Notes under the pieces: model-generated
What the model was told of the DNA's origin: nothing
What the model saw: the letters and a program-made list of their open reading frames with translations, nothing else
Databases searched by the model: none
Assembly: GCA_025370845.1 (NCBI GenBank)
Contig: JAMXFF010000033.1
Span: forward strand, 1-64,000
DNA from: Laspinema palackyanum D2a
GTDB lineage: Bacteria; Cyanobacteriota; Cyanobacteriia; Cyanobacteriales; Laspinemataceae
Direction of reading: 5' to 3'
Length of the DNA: 64,000 nucleotides
In this document: positions 26,613-33,945 of the stretch, in pieces
Layout: each line of letters starts with the position of its first letter
Position numbering within the stretch: position 1 is the first letter of the stretch
Translations under genes and position numbers: made by a program

Positions 26613-27667
26613 TCTTTTTGCGCTTTATCTAGTTCTTCAACTCTACCCACATCTAACCAAGGTTCGTGCATTGGATAGACAATAGTCCGATCACCTCGTT
26701 CCTGTAAACGACTGAACAAGGTGGGCATATCACAATACTGATCTTTCTCCAAAACGTTCAGTGCAGTAGGGCTAAGAACATAAATACCTGCATTGACATG
26801 GCTACGGACAATGGGTTTTTCTTCAAAACCAACAATATCAACCCCTTGGATATTGACAACTCCAAAGGGATTTTGCCACTCATGGAGACGGACAGCCATT
26901 GTTGCTGATGCTCCATGTAGATTGTGAAAATCTAGCATCTCTCCATAACGAACGTCAGTTAAAACATCACCATTGGAAACAAGCAAAGGAGTTTCTGGAG
27001 AAGATTGGAGAAGACTAATTGCTCCTGCTGTACCGAGAGGTTGTTCTTCCCGTAGGTAATCAATTTGGATTTGCCAAGAACTACCATCTCCGAAATAGTC
27101 TTCAATCATGTGACCTAAATAGTGAATTGCTAAGACAAAATTATGAAATCCTTCTTCTTTAGCACGTTCAATAATATGCTCTAAAATCGGTTTATCTCTG
27201 ACAGGTAACAGTGGTTTAGGGCAATTGACTGTATAAGGATGTAGACGAGTTCCCTTACCTCCTGCCATGATAATCATCAGATTAGGATGCTGACAAGGAG
27301 TGAGCAATTTGTTCAGAGAATGTAGTCCAATAACCTGTCTAGTTTCATCGACAATTGGCAGGGCATGAATTGCATTAGCCTGCATGAGTTGTAGCACTGT
27401 TTCACGACTCATTTGTGGTGGAACAACGAGGGGGGAGCGGTGAATGATAGAGTCAATGGAACTGTTGAGACTTAATCCTCGCAACAGACCTCGCCTAATA
27501 TCTCCGTCCGTAATTGTTCCTACGAAACTACCATTAATATCTACAACTAGAATAATTTGTAAGCCTGAATTTTCAAGATTACCAATTGCTGTTTGTATTG
27601 TGGTTTGTGAACTTAATAATACTTTACGCCAAGTGGGTTCACTGTATTGTTTAACTTGCTCAGACAC
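26582..27667 (-). CDS. ptmE: PtmE-like glucosamine-1-phosphate guanylyltransferase with CBS pair
   Basis: 361 residues in two parts. Residues 1-120 hold two CBS motifs (GTITDGDIRRGLL and ALPIVDETRQVIGLHSL). Residues 125-355 are a sugar-phosphate nucleotidyltransferase: LMIIMAGGKGTRLHPYT, CPKPLLPVRDKPILEHIIE, then VSNGDVLTDVRY with the metal-binding aspartate, and FEEKP. The CBS-plus-NTP-transferase fusion is the hallmark of PtmE, which makes GDP-GlcN(Ac) for legionaminic acid in Campylobacter. This is the best single indicator that the pathway here uses GDP-linked intermediates. It overlaps legH by 8 bp. Confidence 0.88.
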   Translation of the reverse strand: MSEQVKQYSEPTWRKVLLSSQTTIQTAIGNLENSGLQIILVVDINGSFVGTITDGDIRRGLLRGLSLNSSIDSIIHRSPLVVPPQMSRETVLQLMQANAIHALPIVDETRQVIGLHSLNKLLTPCQHPNLMIIMAGGKGTRLHPYTVNCPKPLLPVRDKPILEHIIERAKEEGFHNFVLAIHYLGHMIEDYFGDGSSWQIQIDYLREEQPLGTAGAISLLQSSPETPLLVSNGDVLTDVRYGEMLDFHNLHGASATMAVRLHEWQNPFGVVNIQGVDIVGFEEKPIVRSHVNAGIYVLSPTALNVLEKDQYCDMPTLFSRLQERGDRTIVYPMHEPWLDVGRVEELDKAQKEWKNPLTSKF

Positions 27668-28307
27668 TTTTATTTACCCCAATCTTAACCGCAGGATTTC
27701 CGGCGACAATCCAACCATCTTGAACGGGTTTTGTCACTACTGCACCCGCGCCAACAATTGCGTTTTCTCCAATGTGAATGTTGGGAATTACTACAGCACC
27801 TGCTCCTATAAAAGCAGATGAGGCAACTGTTACATGACCACAAAGGACAGAACCCGGAGCAATAAAGGCATGAGAACGAATAATGCAGTCATGATCAATA
27901 CTTGCTCGTGTATTAATGACAACATTTTCTTCTAGTGTTACTCCAGTCTGAATCACAACTCCAGCCATCACCTGACAACCCTCTTGTATGTCAATTGCAT
28001 TACTCACAATTGCGGATGGATGCTTGAATGACTTAAATCTAAAGCCCCGGGATTTCATCCCTCTAAATAGATTGCGTCTTCTAAATGTTTTAGGATTGGC
28101 ACCCAATCCATTCACTAAAAACAAGTGGGTACTTGACACATTATCTAAATACTCATCGCCTCCTAAAATAGGTACTCCCAATACGAGATGGGTAAGTGAA
28201 GCATGGGCATCAAGAATTCCTGCAATTGCGAACCCGTTAGCTAGTAGTGCATCCACAACAACTCGCCCGTGACCACCTGCACCTAAAACATAGACCGCTT
28301 CAGACAT
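27660..28307 (-). CDS. legH: LegH/PglD-like sugar N-acetyltransferase
   Basis: 215 residues. The N-terminal Rossmann-like domain has VYVLGAGGHGRVVVDALLAN, the PglD/NeuD motif. From residue 95 there are left-handed beta-helix hexapeptides (SNAIDIQEGCQVMAGVVIQ, INTRASIDHDCIIRSHAFIA, VTVASSAFIGAGAVV). The paired histidine of PglD-type enzymes is in SIDHDC. It acetylates the 4-amino group of GDP-2-acetamido-4-amino-2,4,6-trideoxyglucose. It overlaps the truncated neuB copy by 8 bp, exactly as the broken legH copy overlaps the intact neuB. Confidence 0.87.
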   Translation of the reverse strand: MSEAVYVLGAGGHGRVVVDALLANGFAIAGILDAHASLTHLVLGVPILGGDEYLDNVSSTHLFLVNGLGANPKTFRRRNLFRGMKSRGFRFKSFKHPSAIVSNAIDIQEGCQVMAGVVIQTGVTLEENVVINTRASIDHDCIIRSHAFIAPGSVLCGHVTVASSAFIGAGAVVIPNIHIGENAIVGAGAVVTKPVQDGWIVAGNPAVKIGVNKSV

Positions 28308-28893
28308 TTAAGGTTTCATCGAAAGAGTAATTTCTGGTGACTATTGTGCCAATAATTTGCCAATATTCAAAAGGAGAGACTCCTGTTCCTGGTCTTTTAC
28401 AAGTTAAGTTTTCTTCTGTAAATACTTCACCTACCTTGATCACCTGAGCTGCCACTAAACTCTTACGGGCAACATATCGATTTTTCCACTCCGAGGCTGT
28501 AGGTCGTTTAATCCCATCGCCTAATGCTTGCTCAATTTCGCGGATTTGTTGTACTAGCTGATGTAATTCTTCTGGTTCTAAGGATGCTTGATGGTCTGGT
28601 CCGGGGAGAGAGCGATCGCTCGTAAAGTGTTTTTCAATGATTCTAGCACCCCGTGCCACAGCCGCCAAGGAAATGTGAATACCTGGAGTGTGGTCCGAAT
28701 AACCTACAGAAAGACCAAAAGCTCTTACTAGGGTATCCATCGCCCGTAAATTCACCTCCGCAAAGGGGGCTGGGTATTCAGTCGTACAGTGGAGGTAGGG
28801 TGATGCGATCGCGCAACTGTTGTTGACATGCTTCCAGTGTTTGCCAAATGAGCCTGTACCCCATGTAATAATTATAGATTTATTATTGAACAT
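28300..28893 (-). pseudogene. chimeric, truncated neuB copy fused to a pseB/capD start
   Basis: A 197-codon open frame made of two unrelated parts. Codons 1-19 read MFNNKSIIIT then GTGSFGKH, the N-terminus of PseB/CapD-type UDP-GlcNAc 4,6-dehydratases with a Trp replacing a motif glycine. From about codon 33 (LHCTTEYPAPFAEVNLRAMD) it is the C-terminal 165 residues of NeuB, nearly identical to the intact gene at 30516-31589 over 28541-28800. The junction codons (WKHVNNSCAIASPY) are neuB sequence read out of frame: CAACAACAGTTGCGCGATCG encodes QQQLRDR in the neuB frame, and one extra base near ACCCTACCTCC shifts it. The NeuB catalytic barrel is largely missing, so no synthase activity is expected. 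Confidence 0.85.
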
Positions 28894-30079
28894 CAGTGTA
28901 TTCTAGTTTTAAAGGAACTCCTAACTCACACATTAACTTCCTAAAGCGAGTATTACTTGGGTCATATTCCATAATATCAGCCATATAGTGCTGCCACGTT
29001 TGCTGCCATTCTTTATCACTGGCTGTTGTAACATAATTGATTACTCTTTCAAATTCCTGATCATCAGCATGATTTGTCCAGAATGGACCATACTCAGGCA
29101 GTTTAGCTGGCCAACCAAACTTTGTTGATCTATTATAAACACTAAAGCTTCTAATGGAAAAACAAGCTGTTTTTTTGCCTCGTGCCAAGGCTTCATATCC
29201 AAGGGTACTATCGATAGAAACTATGAATTCTGAACTTTCAACTAATTGATAGCTACTAAATGGACTACAATTAGGATAATAACACCACCCTTTATCTCCT
29301 AAAATTTTTTTAAAATACTGGTACTCTGCTCCATCTATTACATGAGTGCGAGCAGCTATTTTCAGGATAAGATTGTGTTTAGCACAATAATTTTTTAAAA
29401 AAGGAAGAAGTTTAAATTCCGCAGCAAAACAATCATCCCAAGAAACAGATCGACCATCAGGCTCAACCCAGAATGGAGAGTTTTTTAAGCCCGGTTCAGG
29501 ATGATATTCAGAAATAAACAAAACTGATTTTTTATCACTTAGTATTTTACCCTTAGAGAAAGAGTTGTTTTTGAAGCCACCAATCACCATAACTTCTCCT
29601 TGAATATATTGTTGATATTTAAAACCGATTGGATAGCTAAAAGTAAGCATATAATCAACATGATAAGAGTTATTTTTTTGAAGGTATGCAAAAATATCTC
29701 CTAATTCCCCTCTCATCCCATTTTGTACAAATATTTTTTTTGCATTCGGATTCTTTAACTGAATCTTATAGAAAGATATTGAATTATCAATAAAAGTCAT
29801 AACTATCAATGGGTCTATTACTTTTATATATAGATCCATATAGTTGTGTTTGTTAATAATCTTTTTGTCACATATCAGTTTGAGGATTATATAAAAATTA
29901 ATGCTTTCCCCCCGTATATCAAGAATTTCAACGTGATTCTCCGCTAAATATTGAAGAAAATTTTCTGAACCAACCCGATCATAAATTAATACTTTAGCTG
30001 CATTAGGTTTTGTCCAAATTTTTTTAGCCTTCCAGCAGACTTTAAGGATTTTTATTAGTTTGGTGATTTTAATTAACAT
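28883..30079 (-). CDS. nonulosonate-locus surface carbohydrate protein, candidate glycosyltransferase
   Basis: 398 residues. I recognise the overall pattern of a group often annotated as 'surface carbohydrate biosynthesis protein' in legionaminic/pseudaminic acid loci (Leptospira LA_1612-like), but no biochemical function is established to my knowledge. Two Rossmann-like halves are evident: residues 30-180 (KVLIYDRVGSENFLQYLAEN, KKIFVQNGMRGELGDIFAYL) and 185-370 (SVLFISEYHPEPGLKNSPFW, LVESSEFIVSIDSTLGYEAL then ARGKKTACFS). The S-I-D-S-T-L-G-Y-E-A step resembles the donor site of polysialyltransferase/CDP-glycerol-transferase GT-B folds. Strongly AT-rich, lies between direct repeats, and overlaps the chimeric neuB by 11 bp. 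Confidence 0.6.
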   Translation of the reverse strand: MLIKITKLIKILKVCWKAKKIWTKPNAAKVLIYDRVGSENFLQYLAENHVEILDIRGESINFYIILKLICDKKIINKHNYMDLYIKVIDPLIVMTFIDNSISFYKIQLKNPNAKKIFVQNGMRGELGDIFAYLQKNNSYHVDYMLTFSYPIGFKYQQYIQGEVMVIGGFKNNSFSKGKILSDKKSVLFISEYHPEPGLKNSPFWVEPDGRSVSWDDCFAAEFKLLPFLKNYCAKHNLILKIAARTHVIDGAEYQYFKKILGDKGWCYYPNCSPFSSYQLVESSEFIVSIDSTLGYEALARGKKTACFSIRSFSVYNRSTKFGWPAKLPEYGPFWTNHADDQEFERVINYVTTASDKEWQQTWQHYMADIMEYDPSNTRFRKLMCELGVPLKLEYTDVQ

Positions 30080-30139
30080 TTTTTATCTACCCTCATTTAA
30101 ATAATGCTTAGATTAATTATTTCCGTGAGATTTAGGTAA

Positions 30140-30208
30140 AGTCGATGGAGGCGATAAAAACCCGCACCTCCCTGTTAGAACGGGACGTGCAAGTTTCCCG
30201 GCATGGAT
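30140..30208 (-). mobile_element. probable group II intron remnant
   Basis: On the minus strand the sequence reads GATCCATGCCGGGAAACTTG then CACGTCCCGTTCTAACAGGG and AGGTGCGGGTTTTTA. This closely resembles the conserved '...CCGGATGCCGGGAAACTGGCACGTCCGGTTCTG...' hairpin segment carried by many cyanobacterial group II introns. It begins exactly where homology of the broken legH copy stops. No reverse transcriptase remains. Identification is by remembered consensus only. Confidence 0.5.
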
Positions 30209-30523
30209 CGTACTGCTTACAATTGCCGCTGTAGGTTTAAATGACTTAAATGTAAATCCCCGTGTTTTCATCACAGTAAATATAATATTTCGGCACTTGA
30301 ATGTTGTAGGATTAGCACCCAAACCATTCACTAAAAATGTTTCGGCAATTTTTACACGATCTAAATATTCATCTCCCCCTAAAATGGGAACTCCTAACAC
30401 TTGGGCGAAAGGTTGAGCCTGAGCATCGAGAATACCTGTCCCTTGAAGGCAGCTGGCTAGTAGTGCATCTAAAACAACTCGCTAATGACCCCCTCCACCT
30501 AAAACATAGACGGATTCAGACAT
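30200..30523 (-). pseudogene. broken legH copy
   Basis: Degenerate duplicate of the intact legH at 27660-28307. The ATG at 30523 overlaps the neuB stop by 8 bp and is offset exactly 2,216 bp from the intact legH start. Translation reads MSESVYVLGGGGH, then TAG in place of the glycine codon of GHGRVV, then RVVLDALLAS. Homology resumes through LGVPILGGDEYLDRV and VNGLGANPTTF to KSFKPTAAIVSS, and stops abruptly at the intron-like remnant. The whole beta-helix half is absent. An internal ATG could allow a 95-residue product, but it would lack the active site. Confidence 0.88.
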
Positions 30524-31589
30524 CTAAGGTTTCATCAATAGGGTAAAGTTTAGCTGCTCTTTGCCCTAAAGTTTGCCAATAATCAAAGGGAGAAAGCCCT
30601 GTTCCTGGTCTTTTACAAGTTAAGTTTTCTGCTGTAAATGTCTCGTCTTTCCTAATAGCTCTTGCTGCCACCAAACTCTTACGAGCTATATCACGGTTTT
30701 TCCACTCAGAAGGAGTGGGGCGTTTAATCCCATCTCCTAGGGACTGTTCCACTTCACGGATTTGTTGTACTAGCTGATGTAATTCTTCTGGTTCTAAGGA
30801 TGCTTGATGATCGGGGCCTGGGAGGGTACGATCGCTCGTAAAGTGTTTTTCAATGATTCTAGCACCCCGTGCCACAGCAGCCAAGGAAATGTGAATACCT
30901 GGAGTGTGGTCAGAATAACCTACAGAAAGACCAAAAGCTGCTGCTAGAGTATCCATCGCCCGTAAATTCACTTCCGCAAAAGGGGCAGGGTATTCAGTAG
31001 TACAGTGGAGGAGGGTGACGCGCTCTCGCAACTCCTGCTGTCCTTGGTCTGAAGCAAAAGATCGCTCAAAGTCTCCTGGCTGGGGAATAGCTTTATCCGT
31101 GGTGAAACCAAAGGCTAAAACCCCTAACGCTGCCTCAACTTCAGCTAAGGTGCTCATTCCCGTTGAGAGAATGAGTACCTTAGCTGAACGGGCAATTTCT
31201 AGTAAAAAAGGAGCATTAGTAATCTCTCCAGAGGGGATTTTAATCGTGTTTAAACCAAAATTCTGCGTCAGGAGATGTAAGCTGGCAACATCAAAGGGGG
31301 TTGAGAGAAATTGAATTCCTCTGGACTGAGCATGACTTATTAAAACCTCGTGATCCGACGCGCTCAATTCCAGTTTGCGAACCATCTCTAACTGGCTTTC
31401 CGTTTGATGGGTGGTTTGAGTTTGATACTCGGCTTTGGGTGCATGACGACTCACGACCCGATCTGCTTGAAATGTTTGGAATTTAACGGCATCTGCCCCT
31501 GCATCAGCAGCGATATCAATCAGTCGTTGGGCGAGATGGCGATCGCCGTTGTGATTGACCCCTGCTTCAGCAATGATAAATGTGGACAT
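30516..31589 (-). CDS. legI: N,N'-diacetyllegionaminic acid synthase (NeuB/LegI)
   Basis: 357 residues. FIIAEAGVNHNGDRHLAQRL and DAVKFQTFQADRVV open the TIM barrel that condenses PEP with 2,4-diacetamido-2,4,6-trideoxymannose. KIPSGEITNAPFLLEIA and VILSTGMSTLAEVEAAL are substrate-binding strands, and YSDHTPGIHISLAAVARGA carries the metal-binding histidine. The C-terminal SAF (antifreeze-like) domain shows RKSLVAARAIRKDETFTAEN and CKRPGTGLSPFDYW. I start at the ATG at 31589 (MSTFIIAEAG), 1 bp after the legG stop. Its last two thirds are duplicated at 28300-28893. Confidence 0.9.
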   Translation of the reverse strand: MSTFIIAEAGVNHNGDRHLAQRLIDIAADAGADAVKFQTFQADRVVSRHAPKAEYQTQTTHQTESQLEMVRKLELSASDHEVLISHAQSRGIQFLSTPFDVASLHLLTQNFGLNTIKIPSGEITNAPFLLEIARSAKVLILSTGMSTLAEVEAALGVLAFGFTTDKAIPQPGDFERSFASDQGQQELRERVTLLHCTTEYPAPFAEVNLRAMDTLAAAFGLSVGYSDHTPGIHISLAAVARGARIIEKHFTSDRTLPGPDHQASLEPEELHQLVQQIREVEQSLGDGIKRPTPSEWKNRDIARKSLVAARAIRKDETFTAENLTCKRPGTGLSPFDYWQTLGQRAAKLYPIDETLDV

Positions 31590-31590
31590 T

Positions 31591-32760
31591 TTAGAAATTA
31601 TGCTCAATATCAAAAAAGGCTTTTTGGGTTTGCAGTGGAACAGATTTTAGTTTTTCCTTGATTTGCTGACTTACGTTTCCTATTCCATATAAAGATTTGA
31701 TTGAGGGTAGGATCACTTGAAACTCCTCAGATAGGGCTTGATGAATGCCCGCCACAATATCCGGGCTTCGTTCTGGCGTATCAATCACTGATTTGGCTTT
31801 GAGACGACCCTTTTGGCGATCGCCGATATTTACTGTTGGTTTTTTCAGGGGTGGCGCTTCTGTCAATCCACTAGAGGAATTCCCGATAATGACATTGGCT
31901 TCACCCATCAGGCTGAGATACCGTTGTTGACCAAGGGAAACAAATGCTTTCGCTCGATGTTGATTGTGCTTCACCCATTGATCGATCTGCTCAATCAAAA
32001 CGCGCCCCCCTGTATCAGCATTAGGATAGGTCAGGATTACAGTTGCCTCTGGAAAACGATCTAGAGCCACTAATAGCTCCTGCATTGCGATTGACGGGGA
32101 TTGTTTATCCAGGGTGACAGGATGATAAGTCACCAGGAAGAAGGGCGATCGCAGTTTAAGCCCTAGTGCTCGCTCTAAAGTAGGGCGATCGAGCCAGTCC
32201 ATATATTGAAGATGGTCTAGACCTGGAGAACCAAGGTTAAAAACGCGCTCAGGAGATTCTCCCAGTTGAATCACGCGCTGACGATAAGGCTCTGCGGCAA
32301 CAAAATGCCATTGGGCAAACTTAGTGATTGTATGGCGGATTTGCTCATCAAATGCCCCTTCTGTTGTTTCTCCCCCATGAATATGAGCGATAGGAATTCT
32401 AGCGACCATTGCCGCTTGAACTGCGGCGAGAATTTCAAAGCGATCGCCCAACACGACCAAAATATCAGGTTGAAGCCGAGCCAAAGCATCAGCAAAGCCT
32501 ATGACTCCCAAACCCATAGATTTCGCAATTCCCACAGGTGTGTCAGAAGACAAAAGCATTTCCACCTTGGCATCAATGCTGAAACCATCCGCTTCAATTT
32601 GCTGATAGGTCAAACCAAACTCAGGAGAAAGGTGCATCCCCGTAGCGATGATTTGTAACTGTAAGTCATTATCATCAGCTATTTCTTTAATCAACCAGTA
32701 CAGCAAACCATAGTCAGCCCGAGTTCCCGTGACAATACAGATTTTGCGCCGTGCTGTCAT
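31591..32760 (-). CDS. legG: hydrolysing NDP-sugar 2-epimerase (NeuC/LegG)
   Basis: 389 residues of the UDP-GlcNAc 2-epimerase superfamily. ICIVTGTRADYGLLYWLI is the NeuC/LegG N-terminal signature. HIHGGETTEGAFDEQIRHTI holds active-site histidine and glutamates, and IIGNSSSGLTEAPPLKKPTV binds the diphosphate. LegG inverts C2 and releases the nucleotide, giving 2,4-diacetamido-2,4,6-trideoxymannose for LegI. A GDP-linked substrate is inferred from the ptmE gene nearby. It overlaps legC by 4 bp. Confidence 0.88.
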   Translation of the reverse strand: MTARRKICIVTGTRADYGLLYWLIKEIADDNDLQLQIIATGMHLSPEFGLTYQQIEADGFSIDAKVEMLLSSDTPVGIAKSMGLGVIGFADALARLQPDILVVLGDRFEILAAVQAAMVARIPIAHIHGGETTEGAFDEQIRHTITKFAQWHFVAAEPYRQRVIQLGESPERVFNLGSPGLDHLQYMDWLDRPTLERALGLKLRSPFFLVTYHPVTLDKQSPSIAMQELLVALDRFPEATVILTYPNADTGGRVLIEQIDQWVKHNQHRAKAFVSLGQQRYLSLMGEANVIIGNSSSGLTEAPPLKKPTVNIGDRQKGRLKAKSVIDTPERSPDIVAGIHQALSEEFQVILPSIKSLYGIGNVSQQIKEKLKSVPLQTQKAFFDIEHNF

Positions 32761-33932
32761 ATGCCAGCCCCCGCAAGTTTTGCACTACTAGGCACATTAA
32801 TCAAACTCGCTTCCAATTGCTCTGCAACAGGCAAGGGAGCATGAGGGCAATCAGCATACATGGGCAGCTTATGCAGTAATTTCCATGTGGGACGACATTG
32901 ATAACCTGCATCATTAGCAGCGGTTAAGAGGCGATCGCGCATTTCAAAACTGGGTTGCCTTAACTCAAGAGTATTCAACCAATAATTACTCTGACTGTTT
33001 GCAGGCTCTACTACAAAATCTATTCCCTCCATCTCTCTATATATTTCCTGATATTGCTGGGCGAGTAATCGTTTTCGATGCAAAAAATCAGGCAATTGTT
33101 CCAGTTGAGCGCATCCCAAAGCAGCATTCAAATTAGGTAAACGATAATTCCAAGCAACGGCATCATGGAAAAATTCCCAACGGTGAGGGTGTTTTGCAGT
33201 TGTGGTCAAATGTTTAGCTTGTTGAGCCAATTCTGCATCATTGGTTAAAATCGCTCCCCCTCCACCTGTCGTAATCACCTTATTACCATTAAAACTTAAT
33301 GTTCCCAACCGTCCAAAAGTTCCCGTATGTTGCCCCTGATACCTGCTGCCTAAAGATTCCGCTGCATCTTCCACCACAGGCAAATGATAACGATTTGCTA
33401 CATCAAGCAGAGAGGTCATATCTACCGGATGACCATAGGTATGCATAGGAACAACAGCAGCGATCCGCCGTCCTGTAAATCGATTCGTTAATCCCTCTGA
33501 ACTAGACAGGCTAAAATCATTGAGATAGTCATTCAAAGCAAAAGGATCTATCCCCAAAGTTTCAAATTCACTATCAATAAAATGGGGAATTGCTCCACAG
33601 TGGGACACCGCATTTGCTGTAGCTACAAAAGATAAAGCCGGAATTAATACTTCATCTCCTGGTTTAACCCCTGCCAACAATAAAGCAATATGCAGGGCTG
33701 CCGTACCATTTACTAAGGCTACAGCATACTTCGCCCCTGTATATTCCGCCAACATAACTTCAAAGTGATCAACATATTTGCCGATGGATGAAACAAAGGT
33801 GGAATCCAGGCAATCTTTGACCCGTTCCCACTCATTGCCCATAAACTCAGGTTCGTGGAGTGGAACAAAAGGATTCGGCTGTCCCAAGACAGTTTGCAGG
33901 GCATGTAAAAAATTCTGTTCTATTTTGTCCAA
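32757..33932 (-). CDS. legC: LegC-like DegT/DnrJ/EryC1/StrS aminotransferase
   Basis: 391 residues. PLP-dependent sugar aminotransferase: FVSSIGKYVDHFE and ALVNGTAALHIALLLAGVKP at the N-terminus, VVEDAAESLGSRYQGQHTGT for cofactor stacking, and the Schiff-base lysine in LSFNGNKVITTGGGGA. It transaminates the 4-keto group left by LegB. The start is a TTG at 33932; no ATG precedes the family sequence. 13 bp separate it from legB upstream. Confidence 0.87.
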   Translation of the reverse strand: MDKIEQNFLHALQTVLGQPNPFVPLHEPEFMGNEWERVKDCLDSTFVSSIGKYVDHFEVMLAEYTGAKYAVALVNGTAALHIALLLAGVKPGDEVLIPALSFVATANAVSHCGAIPHFIDSEFETLGIDPFALNDYLNDFSLSSSEGLTNRFTGRRIAAVVPMHTYGHPVDMTSLLDVANRYHLPVVEDAAESLGSRYQGQHTGTFGRLGTLSFNGNKVITTGGGGAILTNDAELAQQAKHLTTTAKHPHRWEFFHDAVAWNYRLPNLNAALGCAQLEQLPDFLHRKRLLAQQYQEIYREMEGIDFVVEPANSQSNYWLNTLELRQPSFEMRDRLLTAANDAGYQCRPTWKLLHKLPMYADCPHAPLPVAEQLEASLINVPSSAKLAGAGI

Positions 33933-33945
33933 TCTTCAAATACCC

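Noticed and set aside
27660-28307. legH as a PglD of a bacillosamine pathway
   Set aside because: The neighbouring legG, neuB, legF and ptmE genes place it in legionaminic acid synthesis; no PglC/PglA set is present.
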